Shown here piece by piece: positions 1 through 9,392 of a stretch of DNA of 64,000 bases. Positions within the stretch are counted from its first letter, which is position 1; each line of letters starts with the position of its first letter. The DNA is from Enhydrobacter sp. (GTDB lineage Bacteria > Pseudomonadota > Alphaproteobacteria > Reyranellales > Reyranellaceae), in contig NZ_CP126889.1 in assembly GCF_030246845.1 (NCBI RefSeq), forward strand, positions 3,405,001 to 3,469,000, written 5' to 3'. A model generated the notes under the pieces. It was not told the DNA's origin and made no database searches. It worked only from the letters and a program-made list of their open reading frames with translations. The position numbers and the translations under genes were made by a program.

Positions 1-34
1 CTCGCTTTCCCGCCTTTTGGCATCAGGAAAGCAT

Positions 35-1270
<1,236 letters not shown>

Positions 1271-1275
1271 TCTTT

Positions 1276-1326
1276 GGACCGCGGGCTTCCGGCCCGCCTC
1301 ATGAGCGGGCTGGAAGCCCGCGGTCC
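1276..1326. repeat. 21-bp palindromic repeat (REP-like hairpin) between URC1 and URC4
   Basis: Arms 1276-1290 and 1312-1326 are perfect 15-bp complements. A G-T pair (1291/1311) and a further 6-bp stem (1292-1297 with 1305-1310) extend the hairpin to a 7-nt loop (CTCATGA). There is no T-run afterwards, so it is not a simple terminator. It sits 5 nt after the URC1 stop and ends 2 nt before the URC4 ATG, so it occupies the place where a ribosome-binding site would lie. The form resembles dispersed intergenic palindromes of bacterial genomes. Confidence 0.85.
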
Positions 1327-1328
1327 GC

Positions 1329-2501
1329 ATGAGCGATTCGATAGCTTATCTTCGCACTCCGGCGGCGATCCGGGAGCGGGCGGGTCAGATGCTCAAATAT
1401 GTCGAGGACGGCCGCTCGCGCTGGTTCGCCCTCGATGCCGACGGTCTCGAGGCGGCCGTGCAGGCGACGCTTGCCGTCGCGCGCGAGCGGTTCGCCAATC
1501 CGGCCGCCATTCCCTTCCATTCACGCTGGCGGCATTTCGAGGCGGGCGGCCATGACCGCTGGGCAACGCTCGCCCCGAAGCTTGCGGGCCTGACGAGGGA
1601 CGAGGTGGCGCGGCGCCGCATGGACCTTGCCATCGTCTCGGTCCTGCTCGATGCCGGTGCGGGCCCTGCCTGGTCCTACCGCGAGCCGGGCACGGGGGAG
1701 GCCTACGCGCGCTCCGAGGGGCTCGGCGTCGCGAGCTTCCACATGTTCGCGTCGGGCGCCTTCAGCCGCGACCCCAAGGGCGACCCGCTGCGCGTCGATG
1801 CCGAGCGATTGACGGCGCTGACGCCCATGGACATCGCGCTCGGCTTCCAGGTGACGGCGCACAATCCGTTGATCGGCCTCGAAGGCCGCACCGAGCTGCT
1901 GCGCAGGCTGGGCGGCGTCGGCCTGGAACGGCCGGGCGCCCTTTTCGACATGCTGCCGAGGGAGAACGGGAAGGTGAGAGCCGCCGACATTCTCGCCGCC
2001 GTGCTGGACGAGCTTTCGCCGATCTGGCCGTCGCGGCTGTCGCTCGACGGCCAGCCCTTGGGCGATGTCTGGCAGCATTCGGTCGTCGGTCTCGTGCCAT
2101 TCCACAAGCTCTCGCAATGGATGTCCTATTCGCTGGTCGAGCCCGTCGAGGACGCCGGACTGAAAGTGGTCGAGCTCGATGCGCTGACCGGCCTGCCGGA
2201 ATATCGCAACGGCGGCCTTCTGGTGGATTCGGGCGCGCTCCGGCCCAAGCAGCCGGCACTGCTGGGCAGGACCTTCTCGCCGGGCGACGAGCCGATCGTG
2301 GAATGGCGGGCGTTGACCGTGGCGCTGCTCGACCGTGTCGCCGAGCATGTGCGGATCCATCTGCGGATGGATGCTGCGCGCCTGCCGCTGGTGAAGGTGC
2401 TGGAGGCGGGCACGTGGTTCGCCGGCCGCAGGCTCGCCGCCCAATGCCGTGCAGGCGGTGGCCCGCCGATCGCCGTCGAAAGCGACGGCACCGTTTTCTG
2501 A
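1329..2501 (+). CDS. URC4/DUF1688 family protein (uracil catabolism)
   Basis: A 390-aa member of the DUF1688/URC4 family, required for uracil use by the URC pathway; its exact chemistry is not settled. The start of the protein (MSDSIAYLRTPAAIRERA) and the WSYREPGTGEAYARSEGLG block fit family members. The ATG at 1329 lies 2 nt after the palindrome and has no visible Shine-Dalgarno sequence. Translation may depend on coupling to URC1 or on opening of the hairpin (inference). It is followed 15 nt later by the uracil phosphoribosyltransferase gene. Confidence 0.85.
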   Translation: MSDSIAYLRTPAAIRERAGQMLKYVEDGRSRWFALDADGLEAAVQATLAVARERFANPAAIPFHSRWRHFEAGGHDRWATLAPKLAGLTRDEVARRRMDLAIVSVLLDAGAGPAWSYREPGTGEAYARSEGLGVASFHMFASGAFSRDPKGDPLRVDAERLTALTPMDIALGFQVTAHNPLIGLEGRTELLRRLGGVGLERPGALFDMLPRENGKVRAADILAAVLDELSPIWPSRLSLDGQPLGDVWQHSVVGLVPFHKLSQWMSYSLVEPVEDAGLKVVELDALTGLPEYRNGGLLVDSGALRPKQPALLGRTFSPGDEPIVEWRALTVALLDRVAEHVRIHLRMDAARLPLVKVLEAGTWFAGRRLAAQCRAGGGPPIAVESDGTVF

Positions 2502-2516
2502 AGCTGGGGAGAACCA

Positions 2517-3155
2517 ATGTCCTTGCCGCATTCGATCCATGTCGTGTCGCATCCGCTGGTGCAGCACAAGCTCACCAAGATGCGTGACAAGCAGACCTCG
2601 AGCGCCAATTTCCGCCGGTTGCTGCGCGAGATGGGGCTGTTGCTGGGCTACGACGCCACGCGCGACCTGCCGCTGGTGCAGACGCATATCGAGACTCCCA
2701 TCGCGCCGATGGACGCACCGCTGCTCGACGGCAAGAAGCTGGTGATCGTGCCGATCCTGCGCGCCGGGCTGGGCCTTGCCGAGGGCCTGCTCGACCTGAT
2801 GCCGCTCGCCCGCATGGGCCATGTCGGCCTCTATCGCGATCCGCGCACGCTGCAGGCGGTGGAGTATTACTTCCGCACCCCTGGCGACATCTCCGACCGC
2901 GACGTCATCGTGTGCGATCCGATGCTGGCCACCGCCCATTCCGCGATCGCCGCGGTCGATCGCCTGAAGGAGACGGGCGCGAGGCGCATCAAGTTCATCT
3001 GCATCCTGGGTTCCGAGCAGGGCGCGCGTACCTTCGCTGAGGTCCATCCCGACGTGCCGGTGTTCACAGCCGCCATCGATGCGAAACTCAACGATCACGG
3101 GTATATTGTTCCCGGCCTCGGCGATGCAGGCGACCGCCTGTTCGGAACGAGGTAA
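2517..3155 (+). CDS. upp: Uracil phosphoribosyltransferase
   Basis: Converts uracil and PRPP to UMP. At 212 aa it has the usual length. VPILRAGLG (about 78-86) and the C-terminal [17 protein letters not shown] uracil-binding segment are canonical. The PRPP-binding motif at 134-143 reads [10 protein letters not shown], where the familiar form is DPMLATGGSA, so the two glycines are Ala-His. A GGGGAG site precedes ATG 2517. As third gene after URC1 and URC4, it corresponds to URC6, which makes UMP as entry substrate for ring opening as well as for salvage. Confidence 0.93.
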   Translation: MSLPHSIHVVSHPLVQHKLTKMRDKQTSSANFRRLLREMGLLLGYDATRDLPLVQTHIETPIAPMDAPLLDGKKLVIVPILRAGLGLAEGLLDLMPLARMGHVGLYRDPRTLQAVEYYFRTPGDISDRDVIVCDPMLATAHSAIAAVDRLKETGARRIKFICILGSEQGARTFAEVHPDVPVFTAAIDAKLNDHGYIVPGLGDAGDRLFGTR

Positions 3156-3167
3156 GGGGAGAAACGC

Positions 3168-3554
3168 ATGAGCCCTGATCTCAAGTATCTTCTGTTTTCG
3201 GTAGTGCTTGCGTTCGTCCAGGTGCTGGTCGCGGCCATGGCCGCCCAGGGACAGGTTGGCCTCTCGACCCTCGCCGGCAATCGCGACAACGTGCCCGAGC
3301 TGACCGGCCTCGCCGGCCGCGCCAAGCGCGCGCATCTCAACATGGTCGAGAACCTGGTGCTGTTCGCGGCGCTGGTGCTGATCGCCGCCGCGGCCGGCAA
3401 GGCCAACGCGGCGACGGCGACGGGAGCCGCGATCTTTTTCTGGGCGCGGCTCGCCCACGCGATCATCTACCTGATCGGCATCCCCTGGCTGCGCACGCTC
3501 GCCTGGGCGGTGTCGGTGGTCGGCATGATCATGATCGCGGTGCAGCTCTTCTAG
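3168..3554 (+). CDS. MAPEG family membrane protein
   Basis: Small (128 aa) integral membrane protein of the MAPEG superfamily (membrane-associated eicosanoid and glutathione metabolism proteins). Hydrophobic segments lie near 5-22, 58-80, 84-102 and 108-127. The NRDNVPELTGLAGRAKRAHLNMVENL block after the first segment is the family hallmark. It begins 12 nt after upp with a GGGGAGAAA site, so it may be co-transcribed with the uracil genes, though no functional link is evident. Substrate unknown. Confidence 0.85.
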   Translation: MSPDLKYLLFSVVLAFVQVLVAAMAAQGQVGLSTLAGNRDNVPELTGLAGRAKRAHLNMVENLVLFAALVLIAAAAGKANAATATGAAIFFWARLAHAIIYLIGIPWLRTLAWAVSVVGMIMIAVQLF

Positions 3555-3556
3555 CC

Positions 3557-4030
3557 TTACATGCCGTGCGGAGGCTGGGCGGCGCCCATGCTTCCGACGG
3601 CGAGCTCGACATCGATACGGCCGGCCTTTTCGAAGGTGAGTGTCAGCGGCACCTGTGTGCCCTGCTTCAGCGGACCCTTGAGGCCCATCATCATGAGGTG
3701 AAGCCCGCCCGGCGCCAGCTTCACCGTGGCGCCGGGCGGAATCTCGAGCCCGTGCTCGACCTCGCGCATGCGCATGATGTTGCCGTCCATCTTCATCTCG
3801 TGGATCTGCACCCTGTCGGCCGCCGGACTGCTGGCGGAAACCAGCCGGTCGGGCGTCGTGCCCTCGTTGGTGATCGTGAGATAGCCGCCGCCGGTCGGCG
3901 CGGTCGTCGCCGTGGCGCGCGCCCAGGGCTGGCTGATCTCGAGTGCGCCGAGCTTGTAGTCGTGGGCGGCGGCGACGGCGGGCAGCAGCGCTACCAGAAG
4001 GCCCACGAGAGCGAGACGGAAGGACATCAT
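3557..4030 (-). CDS. PCu(A)C periplasmic copper chaperone
   Basis: Secreted 157-aa protein of the PCuAC/DUF461 family, which binds Cu(I) and delivers it to the CuA site of cytochrome oxidase. A signal peptide ends near AVAAAH (residue 23). The H-M...H-M binding pattern is visible: HEMKMDGNIMRMR near 97-110 and HLMMMGLKGP near 133-142. It is the last gene of a minus-strand operon and sits 5 nt from the TlpA-like gene, consistent with a shared role in copper handling. It ends 2 nt from the convergent MAPEG gene. Confidence 0.92.
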   Translation of the reverse strand: MMSFRLALVGLLVALLPAVAAAHDYKLGALEISQPWARATATTAPTGGGYLTITNEGTTPDRLVSASSPAADRVQIHEMKMDGNIMRMREVEHGLEIPPGATVKLAPGGLHLMMMGLKGPLKQGTQVPLTLTFEKAGRIDVELAVGSMGAAQPPHGM

Positions 4031-4035
4031 GTCGG

Positions 4036-4545
4036 TTACCTCTTTGCTGGAAGTTGGTGTTCTGCCTGGGCATCGAGCCAGGCGCGTACTCTCGCGAGGT
4101 CGGCAACGCCGCGCAGCACGGTGACCGTGCCGTCACGGTCGATCATCTCAGTGCGGGGAAGCTCGCCCGCCCAGCCAGGATCGATCTCGTAGCGCAGCCG
4201 CTCGTAGAAGCGGTCGCTGAACGCCCAGCTTTCCGCAGATCCCAATCCGGCCCGGTCGAGCGTCGCGGCAAGCTGCCCGGATTGCTGCGGCAGCGGATCG
4301 GCGGCGAGCAGGACCAGCGTCAGGTCCTTGCGCTCGGCCATCAGCTTTCCCCAATTGGGAAGCTCGACGAGGCATGGCCCGCAGGTCAGGCCCCAGAAAT
4401 GGACGACCGTCGGCTTGCCGGCATGCGCCGCGCGCAGCTTCGACCAGCTTCCGCGCTCGAACGGCAGCGGGTCACGCGCATATGCGGTCGTGGCGGCGAC
4501 GCCAATGGCGCCCGCGAGCAGGGCGGCGAGAGCCAGGACTCTCAT
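4036..4545 (-). CDS. TlpA-like periplasmic thioredoxin-fold protein
   Basis: A 169-aa secreted thioredoxin-fold protein. After the N-terminal hydrophobic signal (MRVLALAALLAGAIG...) comes HFWGLTCGPCLVELP, with a CxxC redox centre, and later the GELPRTEMIDRDG cis-Pro region. TlpA-type proteins reduce copper-site cysteines or chaperones in the periplasm. The start chosen is ATG 4545, which overlaps the upstream stop as ATGA (4542-4545). Longer in-frame starts lack a signal peptide at the N-terminus. The neighbouring PCu(A)C gene supports a copper-related redox role. Confidence 0.85.
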   Translation of the reverse strand: MRVLALAALLAGAIGVAATTAYARDPLPFERGSWSKLRAAHAGKPTVVHFWGLTCGPCLVELPNWGKLMAERKDLTLVLLAADPLPQQSGQLAATLDRAGLGSAESWAFSDRFYERLRYEIDPGWAGELPRTEMIDRDGTVTVLRGVADLARVRAWLDAQAEHQLPAKR

Positions 4546-5741
4546 GGCTTGTTCTCCAAGGGAATGAGCCGATAGCCGTCGCTCTTGGTGAGCCAGGAAA
4601 GATACGTGCGATCCTTGTAGGCGACGAGCAGCGGATGATCGGAGGCATCGTCGGTCTCCGCCACGGTCTGCGGCGCGCTCCAGCTTCGACCGCTGTCGCG
4701 TGAGACTTCCCAGCAGACCCGCGTGCGCTCGCCGTCGAACTCCTTCCACACGAGACGCAGCGCCCTGCCGTCGGCGAGAAGATTGGGTCGCGCCGGCTGC
4801 CGCTCCGGTGACGACAGCGCCCGCGGCGACGCGAAGGGCGCATCGCCAGTGTCGGCGCGGGCATAGAACAGGCCGTGGCGTGCGCTGCCGTCGGTGAACC
4901 AGGCGGCATGGTAGGAACCGTCCGGAGCGATGGCGAGGCTGGGTCCTTGATGCGGACAGGCCTCGATCTTCCAGTCATCGACGCTCACGCGCCGCAGCGG
5001 TCCGGGTGTGGTCGGATTCGCGAAGGTGATCAGCGCATGATCTCGGACCGAACCCTCGAAGATATTGCGGAAGAGAACCGCCGGCCGGCCGGGACCTGCG
5101 AACGCGACGCTCAGCCGGCAGCATTCGCAAGTGTCGTCGGCGGCGATCCTGGCGTCGGTGAAGGTGGCACCGTCGTCGTTCGACCAGGCATAGGCAAGGG
5201 CGGCGCCGGCATAGGTCTTGCCGGCTGCCTTGGCGGCCGCGGCATGGCGCTTGTCGAGCCAGGCGGCGAACAGCCTGCCATCGGCGTCGATGGCCGTCGC
5301 CTGGAAGCGCTGACTGGTCTCGTCCGACGTGATCGGGCGCGGTTGCGCAAATGACACGCCGCCGTCGGTCGAGCGCGTGTAGTAGACGCGGCCGTTGAAG
5401 CGCTTGTCCTTGAAGACGGCGTAGCTGACGACGAGATGGCCGGCGTGGTCGATCGTGATCTGCGGACGCGCGTCCGGGCCCCAGTCGACATCGATCGGAC
5501 CGGCTGTGACAGACACCGGCGTGCTGAACGTCTTTCCGAGATCGGCCGACCTGGCCACGACGACGCGGTCGGACTCGGCGCGCACGACCCAAAGCGTGCC
5601 GTCGGCAGCGAAGGCTGGGGTAGCCGTGAAGACCTCGTGCGCACCAGCCATGGCGCCGTCCATATCGTGCTGGTGAGGCTGCGCGGCGGCGGTACCGGCG
5701 ACCGAGAGGCCGGCGAGGGCGATGGCGACAAGTCTGCGCAT
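4542..5741 (-). CDS. Secreted Asp-box (BNR/sialidase-like) propeller protein
   Basis: A 399-aa exported protein with a signal peptide (MRRLVAIALAGLSVAGTAAAQ). At least four Asp-box-like repeats are visible: SADLGKTFST, STDGGVSFAQ, SNDDGATFTD and SRDSGRSWSA, as in sialidase-like beta-propellers. The mature N-terminus QPHQHDMDGAMAGAH is rich in His and Met, and DDTCECCRLS contains a cysteine cluster; both could bind metal. Despite the fold it is unlikely to be a sialidase here: its neighbours are a TonB receptor, TlpA and PCu(A)C. Start ATG 5741 directly precedes the signal peptide. Confidence 0.75.
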   Translation of the reverse strand: MRRLVAIALAGLSVAGTAAAQPHQHDMDGAMAGAHEVFTATPAFAADGTLWVVRAESDRVVVARSADLGKTFSTPVSVTAGPIDVDWGPDARPQITIDHAGHLVVSYAVFKDKRFNGRVYYTRSTDGGVSFAQPRPITSDETSQRFQATAIDADGRLFAAWLDKRHAAAAKAAGKTYAGAALAYAWSNDDGATFTDARIAADDTCECCRLSVAFAGPGRPAVLFRNIFEGSVRDHALITFANPTTPGPLRRVSVDDWKIEACPHQGPSLAIAPDGSYHAAWFTDGSARHGLFYARADTGDAPFASPRALSSPERQPARPNLLADGRALRLVWKEFDGERTRVCWEVSRDSGRSWSAPQTVAETDDASDHPLLVAYKDRTYLSWLTKSDGYRLIPLENKP

Positions 5742-5754
5742 CGTCGATCTCCTG

Positions 5755-7938
5755 TCAGAACGAGGCCCGGAGGCCGCCTGCGATCGTGAACGGCATGCCG
5801 AGCGTCGGAATGGCGCTCGCATTCACCACCGGCCCCTGGAACGAGGTGAGCGTGTAGCCTTGCGCCAGGTACTGGGTGTTGAACAGGTTCTGGACGATGC
5901 CGTAGAGCTCGACACCCTTCCTGATCGTGTACGAGGCGCCGAGGTCGACCAGCGTTGCACCGTCGTTCAACTGCGTGTGGCCCGTGTCGTTCCAGTAGGG
6001 AGGGAACGACTTCAGGTTGAGGTTGAGCGCCAGTTCCGGGATCGGATGCCATTCGGCGCCAAGATTGAGCATCCAGCCTGGGACCTGGCCGAGCTGCACG
6101 CCCGTGAAGGCAAGCGCGGGGAAGTTCGTGCTGGTGAGTTGGGCCGTAGTCTGCGTGAGGTTGGCGCTGAGCCTGAGCTCGGGCAGCACCTGCCAGCCGG
6201 CGATGATCTCGAAGCCGCGGAAATTGGCGTTGCCGATGTTGTTGTACTGATTGACGGTCGTGAAGGCGGGCCCGAGGCCGGCCGCGGCGACGAATGGGGC
6301 GGCGCAGGCGGCATTGGCGTTGCAGACCTTGGTGAAGTCGATGAAGTTCTCGAGGTCGTTGTTGAAGAAAGTCGCCGACAGGCTGACGTTCCGCCAATTG
6401 AAGTCCAAGCCGACTTCCTCGCCGGTGTTGGTCATCGGCTTCAGGTTGGGATTGGTCGTGGTGAAGCTCGTCCCGGCGGCAAAGCTGCGATACATCTGGT
6501 TCATGCCCGGCGCGGAGAAGTTCCGATAGGCCGCGCCGCGCAGCACGAGCTCGTCGGTGACGTAGTACTTGAAGCCGATGCGCGGGTCGAAGCTCGCGGC
6601 GCTCGAATCGGGGATGATGTTGGTGGCGCCCGAGCTGGCCACGAACTGGCTGGCGTTCACCGCCTGGTAGAAGTCGCCGCGCAGGCCGACCGTGACGTCC
6701 AAGGGGATGGCGGTCAGCCTCCACGTGCCCTGCGCGAAGATGCCCTCAAGCCGATGCTCGCCGCGATTGACGAAGGTCGAGGGGGGAGCTGTGGCGCCGG
6801 CGAACAGGTTGATGTTGTCGGTGACCTGGATGCGGCGGAAATCGACGCCGATCTTCACGTCTTTGATGTGCTCGGTGTCGAGCTGGTAGAAGACCGATCC
6901 GCCCTGGTTGCTGTTGGGCGCGGTCTCGGTCTGGCTGACGAACTGGTTGAGCGCGGTGACGTTGTTCAGCGTGTAGGAGCCGCTGCTGGCGTTGATGGTG
7001 CCGAAGACACCGCCGCCGGCCCAGCCGCTGAAGTTGATCGCCGACGTCTCGTCGAGCTTGTAGCTGCCGCCCACCAGCAGACGGTAGCTGGACCACTGAT
7101 TGTGGGCGAGCGACCAGACGAGCCCGTCCTCGTAGGCCTGGTGGTAGTAGGCCTTGGTGAACAGGGAGAGGTCGTCGCTGGGGGTGAGATAGGTCGAGAA
7201 GGCGACATTGTCGACCTTGGACGCCGTCGCCACCAGGTTGGCGTTGCGGTACTGCGGCGGCGTGAGGTTGTAGCCCGCGCTTTGTTGATGGCTGTAGGCG
7301 AGGCCCGCCTTGACGCGATCGTTGAGGACGATGGAGCCGCTGGAATCGGCGTGGAGCGTGTCATGGCTGCCGTAGTTGACGTCCAGGGAGGCCCCGGTGC
7401 GGTGCGGCTGGCGGGTCACGATGTTGATGACGCCCCCCATCGCCATGTTGCCCCACAGGCTGGTCGCACCGCCCCCGCGGATGACCTCGATCCGGTCGAT
7501 CGAATCCTTGGAGACGACGCTCCAGTCGACGGTGCGGAAATAGGGGTCGTTGATCGGCACGCCATCGACCATCACCAGGGTGTTGATCGTCGTGCTCGAA
7601 CCGAAGCCGCGGATGTTGAAGGGCTGCCCGGTCGGATGAAGCTGTCCGGTCGGCACGGTGAGCGTCCAGACCCCGGGAATTCTGTTGACGATCTGGTCGA
7701 CCCCTGTTTCCGGCATCGTCTGGATCTGCTGGCGCGACAGGACCGTCGTGCTGACGTCGAGCTTCTCGAGATCCGAGCCACGCGCGGCACTGACGGTCAC
7801 CGGCGGCAGGACGACCGGTGGCGACGAACTTGGCGGTTCGGCGGGTGGCTTCGATGGCCCTTCCTGGGCATAGGCGGGCGCCGGGACCACGGCAAAGCCC
7901 GCGAAGGCGGCAAGACCAGCCGCACGGAACGACAACAT
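5755..7938 (-). CDS. TonB-dependent outer-membrane receptor (probable metal or metallophore uptake)
   Basis: A 727-aa outer-membrane receptor: signal peptide ending AYAQ, a proline-rich linker, a TonB-box-like PPVTVSAARG, a plug domain (about 60-165, with RIPGVW, NIRGFGSS, GVPINDPY, RIEVIRGGGATSLWGNMAMGGVINIVT) and a 22-strand barrel region ending in the terminal aromatic ASF. ATG 7938 has a GAGGAA site; a TTG 21 nt upstream is weaker. Operon partners (DUF2946, TlpA, PCu(A)C) suggest copper or another transition metal as cargo, which is inference from context. Confidence 0.9.
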   Translation of the reverse strand: MLSFRAAGLAAFAGFAVVPAPAYAQEGPSKPPAEPPSSSPPVVLPPVTVSAARGSDLEKLDVSTTVLSRQQIQTMPETGVDQIVNRIPGVWTLTVPTGQLHPTGQPFNIRGFGSSTTINTLVMVDGVPINDPYFRTVDWSVVSKDSIDRIEVIRGGGATSLWGNMAMGGVINIVTRQPHRTGASLDVNYGSHDTLHADSSGSIVLNDRVKAGLAYSHQQSAGYNLTPPQYRNANLVATASKVDNVAFSTYLTPSDDLSLFTKAYYHQAYEDGLVWSLAHNQWSSYRLLVGGSYKLDETSAINFSGWAGGGVFGTINASSGSYTLNNVTALNQFVSQTETAPNSNQGGSVFYQLDTEHIKDVKIGVDFRRIQVTDNINLFAGATAPPSTFVNRGEHRLEGIFAQGTWRLTAIPLDVTVGLRGDFYQAVNASQFVASSGATNIIPDSSAASFDPRIGFKYYVTDELVLRGAAYRNFSAPGMNQMYRSFAAGTSFTTTNPNLKPMTNTGEEVGLDFNWRNVSLSATFFNNDLENFIDFTKVCNANAACAAPFVAAAGLGPAFTTVNQYNNIGNANFRGFEIIAGWQVLPELRLSANLTQTTAQLTSTNFPALAFTGVQLGQVPGWMLNLGAEWHPIPELALNLNLKSFPPYWNDTGHTQLNDGATLVDLGASYTIRKGVELYGIVQNLFNTQYLAQGYTLTSFQGPVVNASAIPTLGMPFTIAGGLRASF

Positions 7939-7997
7939 GGATTTTTCCTCGACGGACAAACGATCGCAGCGCCTTTCGGGCGTTGCGGCTTCAGGTG

Positions 7998-8384
7998 TCA
8001 GGCGAGGAAGGGCGGGGCGCGTGGTTGACCCGGACCGTCGCGGATGCCGGTGGCCGTAAGCCGATCGGCGGTCCGCAAGATGACCGTGGCGGTGCTTGGC
8101 GGCGCCACCACGGCAAACGTCGTCGGCGGTGCGACGAACGCGATCGCGTGGGCGAGACCCAGGCAGCAGCCGTGTGAATCGATCGTGGCGGGTGGGGAGC
8201 TCTTGTCACCGGCGTCGGGATCGGCGGCCGAGGCGCTGCAGACGACGTTCCACAGGGTCGTGGCCGGTCCGTCGCGCATCAGCGCGGCATGGGCAAGCGG
8301 CTGCAGGAAATTGAGCGTGATCGCGAACAGCGCCACGGCCAACGCCGAGGCGCGCCAGCCCGACGGGGAGCGTCCACGATCCAT
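7998..8384 (-). CDS. DUF2946 family membrane-anchored protein
   Basis: A 128-aa protein with one N-terminal hydrophobic segment (ALAVALFAITLNFLQPLAHA) and a HGCCLGLAHA motif near 69-78, as in DUF2946 proteins. These small proteins are often found beside TonB-dependent receptors and copper genes. It lies 59 nt upstream of the TonB receptor gene on the same strand and is probably the first gene of the metal operon. Function unknown; the His-Cys-Cys motif suggests metal contact (inference). Confidence 0.75.
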   Translation of the reverse strand: MDRGRSPSGWRASALAVALFAITLNFLQPLAHAALMRDGPATTLWNVVCSASAADPDAGDKSSPPATIDSHGCCLGLAHAIAFVAPPTTFAVVAPPSTATVILRTADRLTATGIRDGPGQPRAPPFLA

Positions 8385-8449
8385 GATCGAACTATGGGCC
8401 GCCGCCCGCCGCGGCGAAAGGGCCAGCTTGTCGCTGGATCGGCCGGCCG

Positions 8450-9208
8450 TCAGACGGCGGTCCAGCCGCCGTCCACAACCAACTCGGCGCCCGTCACGTA
8501 GGAGGATTCATCGGAAGCCAGGAACAGGATGGCATAGGCCACCTCGTCGACCTCGCCGGCGCGGCCGAGCGGCACGCCCTTCAGGGTCTTGGCCCGCATC
8601 TCGGGATCGGCCGTACGGCCGGAGGTGCGCATCGGCGGCATCAGGCCGGGATGGACCGAATTGACGCGGATGCGATCCTTGCCGTGCTGGGCCGCCCCCG
8701 CCTTGGTGATGAGCCGCACCGCGCCCTTGGAGGCATTGTAGCCGACATGGATATAGCCCTGCCCCACGAGGCCCGAGATCGAGGAGAGGTTGATCACCGA
8801 TCCGCCGCGGCCCGTCTTCTTCATGGCCGCGATGCCATGCTTCATGCCCAGGAAGACTCCGGTGGCGTTGACCGCCATCAAGCGCTCCCAGGCCGGCGTG
8901 TCGTAGAGATCCTGCTCGGCCGATCCGCTGATGCCGGCATTGTTCACCAGGACGTCCAATCCGCCGCCGGCCGCCTCTATGCGGCCGATGGCGGCGCGCC
9001 ACTGGTCCTCCCGGGTCACGTCGAGCGGCAGGAAGACCGCTTTGCCCCCGGCCTTCTCGATCTCGGCGACCACGGCGGTGCCTTCGCGCTCGAGCTGGTC
9101 GGTGACGAAGACGGTCCGGGCGCCTTCCCGGGCGAAGAGCCGGGCGGTCGCCGCTCCCATGCCGCTCGCCGCACCGGTGATGAGGGTGACCTTGTCCTTG
9201 AGACGCAT
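8450..9208 (-). CDS. SDR family oxidoreductase
   Basis: Classical short-chain dehydrogenase/reductase, 252 aa. TGAASGMG (residues 11-18) binds NAD(P), NNAG is at about 89-92, the catalytic Ser lies in INLSSISG, and the Tyr-Lys pair in YNASKG. The C-terminal VTGAELVVDGGW is typical. Substrate cannot be read from the sequence. It is a single gene, divergent from the peptide ABC operon across 184 nt. Confidence 0.93.
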   Translation of the reverse strand: MRLKDKVTLITGAASGMGAATARLFAREGARTVFVTDQLEREGTAVVAEIEKAGGKAVFLPLDVTREDQWRAAIGRIEAAGGGLDVLVNNAGISGSAEQDLYDTPAWERLMAVNATGVFLGMKHGIAAMKKTGRGGSVINLSSISGLVGQGYIHVGYNASKGAVRLITKAGAAQHGKDRIRVNSVHPGLMPPMRTSGRTADPEMRAKTLKGVPLGRAGEVDEVAYAILFLASDESSYVTGAELVVDGGWTAV

Positions 9209-9392
9209 CCTGACCTCTCCTCATCGAGTTTCGTCCGGCCGGACCAGCGCGTCCGTCCGTCACGGTCCCCGGCGCCAACTGTGGCCGGACCGTCATTGAC
9301 GATGTGCGCCAGTGCTGTTCTGATAGCGCATTGCACGCATCTTGCAACATAGCGAGAGCGCAGGGCGGGACGGCTCGAGGATGGGGTGTGCT

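Noticed and set aside
1276..1326. Rho-independent terminator between URC1 and URC4
   Set aside because: No T-run follows and the next gene of the same pathway starts 2 nt later.
1521..4136. Very long minus-strand open frame opposite URC4, upp and MAPEG genes
   Set aside because: High GC keeps antisense frames open; the product is Arg/His-rich with no family and the plus-strand genes are certain.
5722..8028. 768-codon plus-strand frame opposite the TonB receptor
   Set aside because: Mirror of a well-supported receptor gene; composition is Val/Gly/Arg-heavy as expected of an antisense frame.
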